A DNA stretch of 38,346 bases from an uncultured Lachnospiraceae bacterium (lineage in GTDB: Bacteria > Bacillota > Clostridia > Lachnospirales > Lachnospiraceae), in the NCBI GenBank assembly GCA_946544235.1, contig CAMNMC010000038.1, positions 1 to 38,346 on the forward strand, written 5' to 3'. Every line of letters begins with the position of its first letter. The stretch's first letter is position 1. This document shows, piece after piece, positions 16,767 through 24,856 of this stretch. Both the position numbers and the translations under genes were made by a program. The notes beneath the pieces are model-generated. The model had not been told where the DNA came from, ran no database searches, and saw only the letters and a list, made by a program, of their open reading frames with translations.

Positions 16767-18134
16767 TCAGTCTTCACACGCAATACGTATAAGAAGCTCT
16801 GTAATTGTTACTATCGACTCTGCCGGAACATATTCATATATTCCATGGAAATTATGACCTCCGGCGCAGAGGTTTGGACACGGAATACCCATAAAGGACA
16901 GATTTGCTCCGTCCGTGCCGCCTCTTATAGGACTTATCTTCGGCTCTATTCCAAGCTCCTCCATAGCTTTTTTGGCATTTTCTATGAGGAACATATTATC
17001 CGGTTCAATGCATGAACGCATATTGTAATACTGGTCATGAATATCAACGGATACCGGATTATCACAAAACGACTTATATTTTTTATTGAGAGTATCTGCG
17101 ATCTTCTGCAGCCTCTCCTTCTTCTCCTCAAACTTCTCTCTCGAATGATCACGGATGAAGAAATCCATCCTTGCCTCCACGACATCACCCGAAAATTTCA
17201 TCAGATGGAAGAAGCCCTCGTAGCCTTCCGTCCTCTCCGGTCTGTCAGCTTCGCCGATCATCGAATCAAATTCCTCAGCAACCCTGATGGCATTCAGCAT
17301 TTTATTTTTAGCCTCACCCGGATGAACATTCAATCCCTTTACCGTAACAGCTGCCGCAGCCGCATTGAAGTTTTCAAACTCAAGCTCTCCGATCTCACCG
17401 CCATCAACCGTATATGCATAATCTGCTCCGAAGCGATTCACATCAAAGTTCTTCGTTCCTTCGCCTATCTCTTCATCTGTTGTAAAAGCTATGGCTATCC
17501 TGCCATGTAAATACTTTGGTTCACCGCTTCTTATATCCGTAAGCAGTTCTTCTGCCATGGTCATGATCTCAGCTATACCGGCCTTGTCATCCGCTCCGAG
17601 AAGAGTCGTTCCATCGGTAGTGATAATTGTCTTGCCTGTATATTTCTTTAATTCCGGAAATCTTTCTGCACTAAGAACAATCCTTTTTTCATCATCGTTT
17701 CCGGTGCCTTCTGATAATATTGTTTTATCATCATTGTTCCTGAGATTTTCACGCTCGGTATTCTCTTTGTTACTACTGAGAATGATATCCCCGCCATCAT
17801 AATCATATATAAACTGCGGCACGACATTTGCTCCGCTTGCCTCAGGTGAGGTATCCATATGAGCTATGAATCCGAGAACCTTGTCATTCTTTCTGCCATC
17901 GGTTGCCGGTATCATCGCATAGAGATAATTATGCTCCTCATCGAAGTAGATACTCTCTGCTCCGATTTCGCCGAGTTCATCTCTGAGCAGTCTGCCGAGA
18001 TCCTTCTGCTTTTCCGTACTCGGAGAAAGCCCGCTTTCTTCGTCGGACTGAGTATCTACTGCTATATATTTCAAAAACCTTTTTATTGATCTGTCGTTTA
18101 AAATATCTGTTTTATTTATGTCCGTCTTACTCAT
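16767..18134 (-). CDS. pepT: Peptidase T (tripeptide aminopeptidase, M20B)
   Basis: 455 residues of the dinuclear-zinc M20 family, cleaving the N-terminal residue of tripeptides in the cytosol. Metal ligands and catalytic residues are visible: AHMDTS (H92, catalytic D94), GADDKAG (D182/D183), TDEEIGEG (E221, E222), VDGGEIGE (D244) and GGHNFHG near the C-terminus. Most PepT proteins have about 405-420 residues; the excess here is a polar insert at roughly 118-152 (Asn/Glu/Asp-rich) before the catalytic-domain strand and a short N-terminal extension. It follows the GNAT gene by 75 bases; GGAG/GGAAAG precede the ATG. Confidence 0.93.
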   Translation of the reverse strand: MSKTDINKTDILNDRSIKRFLKYIAVDTQSDEESGLSPSTEKQKDLGRLLRDELGEIGAESIYFDEEHNYLYAMIPATDGRKNDKVLGFIAHMDTSPEASGANVVPQFIYDYDGGDIILSSNKENTERENLRNNDDKTILSEGTGNDDEKRIVLSAERFPELKKYTGKTIITTDGTTLLGADDKAGIAEIMTMAEELLTDIRSGEPKYLHGRIAIAFTTDEEIGEGTKNFDVNRFGADYAYTVDGGEIGELEFENFNAAAAAVTVKGLNVHPGEAKNKMLNAIRVAEEFDSMIGEADRPERTEGYEGFFHLMKFSGDVVEARMDFFIRDHSREKFEEKKERLQKIADTLNKKYKSFCDNPVSVDIHDQYYNMRSCIEPDNMFLIENAKKAMEELGIEPKISPIRGGTDGANLSFMGIPCPNLCAGGHNFHGIYEYVPAESIVTITELLIRIACED

Positions 18135-18209
18135 AGTTTAATCTTTCCGCTCCGGTTTAATGTTTTATTCGATCCTCCGGGATTCTTTTTATTCCTGTTT
18201 AGTTTTTAT

Positions 18210-18689
18210 TTAGTTGCAAAGAATAGTTTCCATTCCGATCTTCTGTGGCTTCATACCCATCATCTCATAGAACTTCATCGCTCCCGGATTACAGCTCCAC
18301 ACGTTGAGAGTCACATTATAGCAATCCTGACTCTTCGCATATTCTATTACATGATCATAAAGAGCCTTTCCCACACCGCTTTTTCTTGCCGCCTCGTCAA
18401 CGCATATATCGTCGATGTACAGAGTCTTTATATCCGTAAGCACAGAGTCATTCAGTATCTGCTTATGTATGCAGAATGCATGGCCCACCACGTTTCCTTC
18501 ATCATTTACACAGACAAATACAGGTGTATTATCATCACTGATTATCTCCTCAAGCTGCTTCGCATCATACTTTGTTGCAGGTCCCTTGAAGAGATCAGGT
18601 CTGCCGTTATGATGTACCATATCCACCTGAACCAGAAGTTTTAGTATTGCCGGAATATCCTTTATTTCCGCCTTTCTGACATTATTCAT
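18210..18689 (-). CDS. GNAT-family N-acetyltransferase
   Basis: 159 residues with the full GNAT fold: N-terminal MNNVRKAEIKDIPAI (motif C), IDDICVDEAARKSGVGKALYDHV (motif A, acetyl-CoA pyrophosphate loop) and NVWSCNPGAMKFYEMMGMK (motif B). The acceptor substrate cannot be told from sequence. Its ribosome site GGGAGG lies inside the 3' arm of a terminator-like hairpin, seven bases ahead of the ATG, so translation and read-through may be controlled together. It lies between the PHP gene and pepT. Confidence 0.88.
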   Translation of the reverse strand: MNNVRKAEIKDIPAILKLLVQVDMVHHNGRPDLFKGPATKYDAKQLEEIISDDNTPVFVCVNDEGNVVGHAFCIHKQILNDSVLTDIKTLYIDDICVDEAARKSGVGKALYDHVIEYAKSQDCYNVTLNVWSCNPGAMKFYEMMGMKPQKIGMETILCN

Positions 18690-18737
18690 AAAAAAGCCTC
18701 CCTTATGGTCGATCCTTTATCTTCCATAAGAAAGGCT
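18690..18737 (-). terminator. Terminator-like hairpin that also contains the GNAT ribosome site
   Basis: On the minus strand a 14-bp stem (18724-18737 with 18695-18708, two G-U pairs, perfect only on this strand) with a 15-base loop is followed by six T and immediately by the GNAT ATG at 18689. The GGGAGG ribosome site is in the 3' arm. It can end transcription of the PHP gene, and in any read-through RNA it would mask the GNAT start. Confidence 0.75.
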
Positions 18738-18764
18738 AATGCAATTAAAAATATATTTCAAGTA

Positions 18765-19523
18765 TTATTTTAGATTATTTACCTTAAGCGACGGCTCATG
18801 TTGCGGAATCATAAGAGCCGGGCAGCCTTCCACAGGTTTTGCCACCCCGTTTACCACATATACCGGAGTACCTTTCCCTGCCATAAAAGCCTTCACATAA
18901 TCCTGAACCGATTCAAGCTTATCTTCAAACATCATTCCGCCCTTCGGTCCATCATAGAAGAAATGGATATCAGAGCCGGCCGAAATCGGAACATTAAGCT
19001 CCTTCGCATAGTTGTAGCTGAGCGCATTCATATTATCATCATTTGCAGCATTATAAGCCTCAACGCCATCAGTGATCGAAGGTGTCAGATTAATGCAGCT
19101 GAGATAATCCCTCTCTCTGTACGGATGAGCCTGTATCATTATTGCCCCTGCCTCATGTACCAGCTCATAGACCTCCTGACGTGTTTTCTCCATCAGATCC
19201 GGATGTGCAAGAAGCCATTCCTTATCGATACCATATATAAGATATTCATCGCCGCAGAAATGGTATTCGACTCCAAACATAACCTTAAAATCGATCCCTG
19301 ATGCAGCCGCCAGCGCATCTTCATATCCGCTGACATACATCTCTATTCTTTTATCCCACGGCAGATCCTTCGGAACCGAGCTGTTTCCGTTAAGGAAATG
19401 ATCGGTAATTATCATACCGTCAAAGCCTTCCTTCTGCATGTATTCTATATAATCTCTTCCAAATACACGCCCGCACGCACTCGCCTGAGAGGTATGTGAA
19501 TGAGTTTCATATACGTATGACAT
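18765..19523 (-). CDS. PHP-domain phosphoesterase
   Basis: 252 residues with the polymerase-and-histidinol-phosphatase motifs in order: THSHTS (H8, H10), ITDH (D41, H42), GVEYHF (E86), QAHPYR (H133) and AGSDIH (D185, H187). They build a trinuclear metal site that hydrolyses phosphate esters. Similar proteins are annotated as histidinol-phosphatase-like, but no his genes are nearby, so the substrate is open. GGAGG precedes the ATG by eight bases. It has its own promoter at 19618-19646 and ends at the hairpin before the GNAT gene. Confidence 0.85.
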   Translation of the reverse strand: MSYVYETHSHTSQASACGRVFGRDYIEYMQKEGFDGMIITDHFLNGNSSVPKDLPWDKRIEMYVSGYEDALAAASGIDFKVMFGVEYHFCGDEYLIYGIDKEWLLAHPDLMEKTRQEVYELVHEAGAIMIQAHPYRERDYLSCINLTPSITDGVEAYNAANDDNMNALSYNYAKELNVPISAGSDIHFFYDGPKGGMMFEDKLESVQDYVKAFMAGKGTPVYVVNGVAKPVEGCPALMIPQHEPSLKVNNLK

Positions 19524-19617
19524 CTAAAGAACCTCCACCTGTAATAAAGAGCCAAAAACCTATATTCTCACAAAGCATACAGACTTGTGATCCATATACT
19601 TATCAATGATCGATTAA

Positions 19618-19646
19618 ATAATATTTTCTGTAACCCGCATAGTCAA
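19618..19646 (-). promoter_or_regulatory. Promoter of the PHP gene
   Basis: Minus strand TTGACT (19641-19646), 17-base spacer, TATTAT (19618-19623), in the 188-base gap after metF; leader about 85 bases. No convincing terminator for metF was found in this gap. Confidence 0.75.
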
Positions 19647-19711
19647 GCAAAATTATATATTAAACAGGTTCTTTGATGTAATATTGTTTTTACCGTAGGC
19701 CGCCGTCACCA

Positions 19712-20572
19712 CTATACAATATTTCTTATCCCTTCACATATCCTTCTGGCGATCTGAGGATTATTCATAGTATACAGATGTATACCATCCGTATCACTTA
19801 CAAGCAGATCGATTATCTGACTTAAAGCATACGCCATTCCTGCATCAAATAAAGCCTCCTTATTATTCTCATATCTGTCTACTATCTTCTGAAATTTCTC
19901 CGGAAATGAAGCATTACACATCGATATCATTCTTTTGATCTGCGCAGCCTTAACGACAGGCATGATTCCCGGAATAATAGGAACATCAATATCTGCTATC
20001 CTGCATTTCTCTTCGAAATCATAGAAGAGACTGTTGTCGAAGAACAGCTGGGACAAAACAACTTCAGTACCTGAATTCACCTTAGTCTTTAAATGTCTGA
20101 TCTCATCCACATTATTATCGGATTCAGGATGACGCTCCGGATAACATGCTCCGAGTATGCAGAAATCATGGTTCTCCTTTAAATAAGACACAAGATCCGA
20201 TGCATAGGTGAAATCCTCTTTCCTTGGGATATCGTCACGCATATCTCCTCTGAGCGCGAGTATATTTTCTATCCCTGCATCCTTAAGAACTCTGGCAAAC
20301 TCATCAATCTCCCTCCTGCTGTAATGCAGGCATGTCAGATGAACAACAGGCTCAACCTTGTATTTATCCTTGATCTTACGTGCAAGCTCTATGGTTTTGT
20401 TACAATTACAGCTTCCGCCCGCACCGAAGGTTACACTGATAAAATCAGGTTTTAATTCACAGAGCACATCCAGCGTGTCATCTATATTTCGCAGTTCATC
20501 ATCTTTTTTAGGCGGAAATATCTCAAATGAAAGAGATCTTTCACCTTTTCTGTATATATCGGATACCTTCAT
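19712..20572 (-). CDS. metF: Methylenetetrahydrofolate reductase
   Basis: 286 residues, a TIM-barrel flavoprotein. It shows the family signatures SFEIFPPKKDDE (residues ~15-26), PDFISVTFGAGGS, VVHLTCLHYSR and NILALRGDMRDD. It reduces 5,10-methylene-THF to 5-methyl-THF, the methyl donor for the MetE reaction encoded directly upstream. The metF ATG lies four bases after the metE stop and its ribosome site (GAGG) is within the metE end, so the pair is one operon. Confidence 0.95.
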   Translation of the reverse strand: MKVSDIYRKGERSLSFEIFPPKKDDELRNIDDTLDVLCELKPDFISVTFGAGGSCNCNKTIELARKIKDKYKVEPVVHLTCLHYSRREIDEFARVLKDAGIENILALRGDMRDDIPRKEDFTYASDLVSYLKENHDFCILGACYPERHPESDNNVDEIRHLKTKVNSGTEVVLSQLFFDNSLFYDFEEKCRIADIDVPIIPGIMPVVKAAQIKRMISMCNASFPEKFQKIVDRYENNKEALFDAGMAYALSQIIDLLVSDTDGIHLYTMNNPQIARRICEGIRNIV

Positions 20573-20576
20573 CTAT

Positions 20577-22847
20577 CTATGCCTCATTTCGAATGATCTG
20601 TGCTGCCTGAACGAGATTGATCAGGCTCTGCTTTGTCTCCTCCTCACCTCTGGTCTTAAGACCGCAGTCAGGATTAACCCAAAGCTTTTTATCCTCAATC
20701 CTGGTTCTCATCTTGCGAAGTGCTGTTACGATCTCATCAACTGACGGAACTCTTGGTGAATGAATATCATATACGCCCGGTCCGACCTCTGTTTCGAAGT
20801 TACATTCCTTCAGAGAATCAAGTATCAGAAGATCCGATCTTGACGCTTCAAATGTGATAACATCCGCATCCATATTGTCAATCGCCGGAATTATATCTGT
20901 AAACTCGCTGTAGCACATATGTGTATGAATCTGTGTCTCAGGTCTCACTCCACTGTGAACCAGTCTGAACGCAGGGATTGCAAAATCAAGATATTCACTG
21001 TACCAGTCTGACTTTCTGAGAGGAAGCTTCTCTCGGAGGGCTGCCTCATCAATCTGGATAACACGTATTCCGTTCGTCTCAAGATCAAGAACCTCATCTC
21101 TGATCGCAAGTGCAATCTGTGTCATTGATTCCTTAATACTTATATCCTCTCTTGGGAATGACCAATTAAATATGGTTACAGGCCCCGTAAGCATTCCCTT
21201 TACAGGCTTATCCGAAAGTGACTGAGCATACACTGACCACTCAACAGTTATCGGTTTCTTTCTGCTGATATCGCCCCAGATGATTGGTGGTTTTAAGCAT
21301 CTTGTACCATATGACTGTACCCACGCTCTCTCCGTGAACAGATATCCGTCAAGAGATTCTCCGAAATATTCAACCATATCATTACGCTCGTATTCACCAT
21401 GAACAAGAACATCAATTCCGATGCTCTCCTGCCATCTTATAACACGCTCGATCTTCTCTTTGTTGAACTGCTTATACTGCTCCTCACTGATCTCTCCCTT
21501 TCTGAAGTCTGCTCTGTTTTTCTTAACATCCTTGGTCTGTGGGAAGGAACCAATTGTAGTTGTCGGAAACAGAGGAAGCTTAATTGTATCCTTCTGAATC
21601 TGCTCTCTTTCCTTTCTTTCCGGATTTCTTACGTAATCAGCATCCTTAATTTCGGCTATACGCTTCTGAACCTCTTCATTGTCACAGTCTCTCTTTGATG
21701 AAAACAGTTTTTCGTTCTCTTCATAAGCTGTTGACGCTTCACTGTCAGGAGCGTCAGCCAGCTTAGCTATTTCACTGAGCTCTACGAGCTTCTCCTTTGC
21801 AAATGCAAGATATTTCTTATGTTCAGCAGAAAGCTTTTCTTCACCTGCAAGAGTATATGGAACGTGAAGCAGCGAGCAGGATGTCGACAGCACAACATCA
21901 ATTCCCTTACCTCTGAGTAAAGCTATTGTGTTAAGTGTTTTTGTATATCTGTTTCTCCAGATATTTTTTCCGTTTACAAGACCGGCGAACAGAACCTTAT
22001 CCTCAGGGAACCCATTCTTTTCTATCAGATCAAGTGTTTCCTTTCCTTCGATAAAGTCGAGACCAATACCGTCAAACGGAAGTGTTGTGATGGTGTCATA
22101 TACATCACGTACATCTCCGTAATAGGTCTGAAGAAGGATCTTTACATTTCCCTTGCCTGCAAGGATACCCTGATAGAGTCTTACAAGGAAAGCCTTGTCA
22201 TTCTCATCAAGATCACGAACCAGTGATGGCTCCTCGAACTGGATCCACTCATCACCGCGCTCTGCAAGTCCCTCGATAATACTCTTATAAGTACCGATCA
22301 CAGCATCAATATAATCCTCTCTTGTTTTTGTTCCTGTATATCTGCAAAGTGCAAGAAGTGTATATGCACCGATGATAACCGGCTTTGTTTCTGTGCCGCA
22401 ATCCTTTGCTTCATCATATTCATCAAATATTCTGGAACCTGACAGCTTAACTTCCGTCTCATCCTCAATTTCAGGAACGATGTAATGATAATTGGTATTG
22501 AACCATTTCTTCATGGCAAGTGCCTTAACATCACCCTTCTCACCCTGATAGCCTCTTGCCATTGCAAAATAAGTATCAAGTTCTGAAAGCCCCAGTTCCT
22601 TATATCTCTTTGGCACAATTCCGCAAAGGACTGCTGTATCCAGAAGGCAGTCATAAAATGAAAAATCATTTGAAGGTATGAAGTCTACCCCTGCCTCCTT
22701 CTGACTCCTGATATGTTCTGCACGAAGTGACTTTGCAACGTTTTCAAGTTCCGCTGCATCAATCTCTCCCTTAAAATATTTCTCCGAAGCAAATTTTAAT
22801 TCTCTGTTTTCTCCGATCCTCGGATATCCTACTACCGATGTAAGCAT
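20577..22847 (-). CDS. metE: Cobalamin-independent methionine synthase
   Basis: 756 residues, the normal MetE length, with the two-barrel architecture. It transfers the methyl group of 5-methyl-THF-polyglutamate to homocysteine. The zinc and homocysteine site in the C-terminal barrel is present: HTHMCYSEF (His and Cys), and VNPDCGLKTR (C728). N-terminal YPRIGENRELKFA is typical. GGAGG lies nine bases before the ATG at 22847. It is divergent from a LysR-type regulator across a 154-base region containing both promoters; no T-box or SAM riboswitch fits in that space. Confidence 0.96.
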   Translation of the reverse strand: MLTSVVGYPRIGENRELKFASEKYFKGEIDAAELENVAKSLRAEHIRSQKEAGVDFIPSNDFSFYDCLLDTAVLCGIVPKRYKELGLSELDTYFAMARGYQGEKGDVKALAMKKWFNTNYHYIVPEIEDETEVKLSGSRIFDEYDEAKDCGTETKPVIIGAYTLLALCRYTGTKTREDYIDAVIGTYKSIIEGLAERGDEWIQFEEPSLVRDLDENDKAFLVRLYQGILAGKGNVKILLQTYYGDVRDVYDTITTLPFDGIGLDFIEGKETLDLIEKNGFPEDKVLFAGLVNGKNIWRNRYTKTLNTIALLRGKGIDVVLSTSCSLLHVPYTLAGEEKLSAEHKKYLAFAKEKLVELSEIAKLADAPDSEASTAYEENEKLFSSKRDCDNEEVQKRIAEIKDADYVRNPERKEREQIQKDTIKLPLFPTTTIGSFPQTKDVKKNRADFRKGEISEEQYKQFNKEKIERVIRWQESIGIDVLVHGEYERNDMVEYFGESLDGYLFTERAWVQSYGTRCLKPPIIWGDISRKKPITVEWSVYAQSLSDKPVKGMLTGPVTIFNWSFPREDISIKESMTQIALAIRDEVLDLETNGIRVIQIDEAALREKLPLRKSDWYSEYLDFAIPAFRLVHSGVRPETQIHTHMCYSEFTDIIPAIDNMDADVITFEASRSDLLILDSLKECNFETEVGPGVYDIHSPRVPSVDEIVTALRKMRTRIEDKKLWVNPDCGLKTRGEEETKQSLINLVQAAQIIRNEA

Positions 22848-22886
22848 ACATTCTTTCCTCCTCGTTATGATCTGTAATATGCGATG

Positions 22887-22915
22887 AGTATAGACCTATA
22901 ACTTCAGTGGGTAAA
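22887..22915 (-). promoter_or_regulatory. Promoter of metE-metF
   Basis: Minus strand TTTACC (22910-22915), 17-base spacer, TATACT (22887-22892). The weak -35 fits a promoter that needs an activator, as expected for a LysR-regulated met operon. Confidence 0.6.
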
Positions 22916-22938
22916 ATATATAAAACTTTGTATTGTCC

Positions 22939-22968
22939 ATAGATTTTATCTATATCATATGATATAAT
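22939..22968 (+). promoter_or_regulatory. lysR promoter overlapped by a LysR-type box and a second palindrome
   Basis: Plus strand TAGATT (22940-22945), 17 bases, extended -10 TGA-TATAAT (22963-22968). ATAGAT-TTT-ATCTAT (22939-22953) is a perfect dyad fitting the LysR T-N11-A rule, and ATATCATATGATAT (22952-22965) is a perfect 14-bp palindrome touching the -10. The placement suggests autorepression and activation of the divergent metE promoter. Confidence 0.6.
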
Positions 22969-23001
22969 CATTTTCCAATCTATTTCCATAAGGAGAATCC
23001 A

Positions 23002-23898
23002 ATGACACTAAAACAACTTCAATATATAGTTACGGTTGCAGACATCGGAAATATTACAGAGGCTGCAAAAAGGCTTTATATAGCTCAGCCTTCACTCACC
23101 TCATCCATTCATGAACTTGAAAAGGAATATGGAATTACCATCTTTAAACGTGGAAATAAAGGCGTTGAACTGACACCTGAAGGAGATGAATTCCTGGGAT
23201 ATGCCAGGCAGGTTATAGAGCAGGCGAACCTGATAGATGAAAGATATACCGGTAAGAATATCGGAAAGCAGAGATTCTGCGTTTCAGCACAGCATTATTC
23301 CTTTGCTGTGGAAGCCTTCGTTGAATTACTCAAAGAGTGCGGCGGTGACAGATATGAATTTCATATGCGCGAAACCCAGACCTACGATATCATCGATGAT
23401 GTTGCACATCTGAGAAGTGATATAGGAATACTGTATCTGAACAGTTTTAATGAAACTGTCATCAGAAAAACTCTTCGTGATAACAGTCTGTCATTTACTT
23501 CGCTTTTCAAGGCAAAGCCTCATGTATTTATCGGCAAGACCAACCCTTTGGCCAAAAAAAAGAAATTGTCACTCGAGGACTTAAAGCCCTATCCCCGTCT
23601 TTCCTATGAACAGGGGAGTCACAATTCCTTTTATTTTTCAGAAGAGATTCTCAGCACCGTTGACTGCGACAAGGAGCTTGTCGTCTGTGACAGAGCCTCT
23701 CTCTTCAATATGCTTATCGGTCTCAATGGCTACACCATCTGCAGCGGTGTGATAAGTGAGGAGCTTAACGGACCAAATATCATAGCCAAGCCTCTTGATG
23801 TCGATGACTATATGGAGATCGGTTACATCCTTCCGGGAACCATCCATCCGTCGCAGCTCACCTTGAATTATATAGAGATACTGAAGAAGCTTGTTTAA
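23002..23898 (+). CDS. LysR-family regulator, likely of methionine synthesis
   Basis: 298 residues: an N-terminal winged HTH (1-60, MTLKQLQYIVTVADIGNITEAAKRLYIAQPSLTSSIHELEKEYG) and a C-terminal co-inducer domain of two alpha/beta lobes. AAGGAG lies six bases before the ATG. Divergent arrangement with metE-metF and a T-N11-A dyad in the shared region make it the probable regulator of that operon. Functionally it would be a MetR/MtaR-type activator sensing a sulfur amino-acid intermediate, but the effector is not readable from the sequence. It converges with the HTH regulator downstream, 51 bases apart, with no clear terminator. Confidence 0.9.
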   Translation: MTLKQLQYIVTVADIGNITEAAKRLYIAQPSLTSSIHELEKEYGITIFKRGNKGVELTPEGDEFLGYARQVIEQANLIDERYTGKNIGKQRFCVSAQHYSFAVEAFVELLKECGGDRYEFHMRETQTYDIIDDVAHLRSDIGILYLNSFNETVIRKTLRDNSLSFTSLFKAKPHVFIGKTNPLAKKKKLSLEDLKPYPRLSYEQGSHNSFYFSEEILSTVDCDKELVVCDRASLFNMLIGLNGYTICSGVISEELNGPNIIAKPLDVDDYMEIGYILPGTIHPSQLTLNYIEILKKLV

Positions 23899-23949
23899 TT
23901 CATGAGAAGCTGCTCATCTGCCCAGTTACTCTGCTGCACAGCTGCTTCA

Positions 23950-24621
23950 CTATCCAAACAGCATTTTGGCCGCTGCTTCCAGCTCTCTTCGTTCCTGCGA
24001 ATCATCATATCCGCTTCCCCTGTCATCAATACCCTTGACCGGATCGATAGAAAAGAGACCGTCACGATTACAATAGAAAAATATCCTTCTTACTCCTCTG
24101 ATCTTAAACCTGGCTTCAGCGTTTCCTTCCGGATACAGCTTCACCATCTGAATGGTGTCCGATGATGCTGCCGCTATAAATGAGATATAGTGCTCCTTTG
24201 TCATGCTGTGATCGATCCTTACGTAGTATTCATCCTCTACACGCTCTATGAATATCATGTGCTGTTCATCAGATTCTTCCGCCTCCAAAGGTGAAAGCTG
24301 AATACCATGACAATTGATCACCGATTCACCCATGCTGTGGATCACATTTCCACACACCGGACATACATAGAACTTCGACCGCATCATATTCGCCGATACA
24401 TTTTCGTTATGAATTGTATTGCCCGATATCAGCTCGGTCACTGAAATTCTGAACGCCTCGGCGATAGGCTCAAGCAGTGTTATGTCCGGATAGCCCTTCC
24501 CGGTTTCCCATTTTGATACTGTCTTGTCGCTAACTCCAAGCATCTCTGCAAACTGAAGCTGTGTCATTTTGTTTTTTTCTCGCAGTTCCCTTATCACTGC
24601 GCCCGTTACATATTGGTTCAT
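23950..24621 (-). CDS. XRE-type regulator with superoxide-reductase-like (desulfoferrodoxin) domain
   Basis: 223 residues. Residues 7-62 form a Cro/C1 HTH (MTQLQFAEMLGVSDKTVSKWETGKGYPD). Residues ~84-192 resemble desulfoferrodoxin: CPVCGN (C87, C90) and a CHG block (C104), then H121, DHSMTKEHYISF (H138, H144), and FYCNRDGLF with C184. In superoxide reductase the iron ligands are four His and one Cys, with the last block reading CNxHG; here the last His is Asp (D187). This suggests an iron- or redox-sensing regulator rather than an active reductase, which is inference. CAGGAGG ribosome site. A C-terminal acidic tail follows. Confidence 0.8.
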   Translation of the reverse strand: MNQYVTGAVIRELREKNKMTQLQFAEMLGVSDKTVSKWETGKGYPDITLLEPIAEAFRISVTELISGNTIHNENVSANMMRSKFYVCPVCGNVIHSMGESVINCHGIQLSPLEAEESDEQHMIFIERVEDEYYVRIDHSMTKEHYISFIAAASSDTIQMVKLYPEGNAEARFKIRGVRRIFFYCNRDGLFSIDPVKGIDDRGSGYDDSQERRELEAAAKMLFG

Positions 24622-24688
24622 ATTTTCTTACCTCCTGTAACAGAATATATATCAGCACAGCTAAATATGGTACCTACGTAAAGTAGAG

Positions 24689-24838
24689 TCAGTCGAGGAA
24701 TTTTTCATATATATCTTCTCCTGTAAGCGGATATTTGTTGAACCTGTCGGCAGACCACTTAAAAAGATCCTCCTCCGATCTGATCCAGCCGGCTATTACC
24801 GCTCCGTCTTCTTTTTTATAGTCTCTTAAAATCATCAT
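24689..24838 (-). pseudogene. N-terminal fragment of a GNAT acetyltransferase (49 codons)
   Basis: The frame from the ATG at 24838 reads MMILRDYKKEDGAVIAGWI, then RSEEDLFKWSADRFNKYPLT, ending in EKFLD and TGA. It matches the first third of a common GNAT type (LRDYxxxDAxxIxxWI...FxxWSADRxxxYP). The acetyl-CoA-binding part is missing and downstream bases do not continue the family in any frame I checked. A perfect ribosome site (GGGAG, five bases before the ATG) remains, so a 49-residue peptide could still be made. It follows the transporter-hydrolase gene by 18 bases. Confidence 0.65.
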
Positions 24839-24856
24839 CTATTCTCCCTGCTTTTT

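Noticed and set aside
19680..19711. Terminator directly after metF
   Set aside because: GC-rich bases are present but I could not pair them into a stable stem with a U tract on the minus strand.
22848..23001. T-box or SAM riboswitch ahead of metE
   Set aside because: The region is only 154 bases, holds two promoters and palindromes, and shows neither a T-box sequence nor a terminator hairpin.
23899..23949. Bidirectional terminator between lysR and the HTH regulator
   Set aside because: Only a weak ATGAG/CTCAT stem without a U tract is found.
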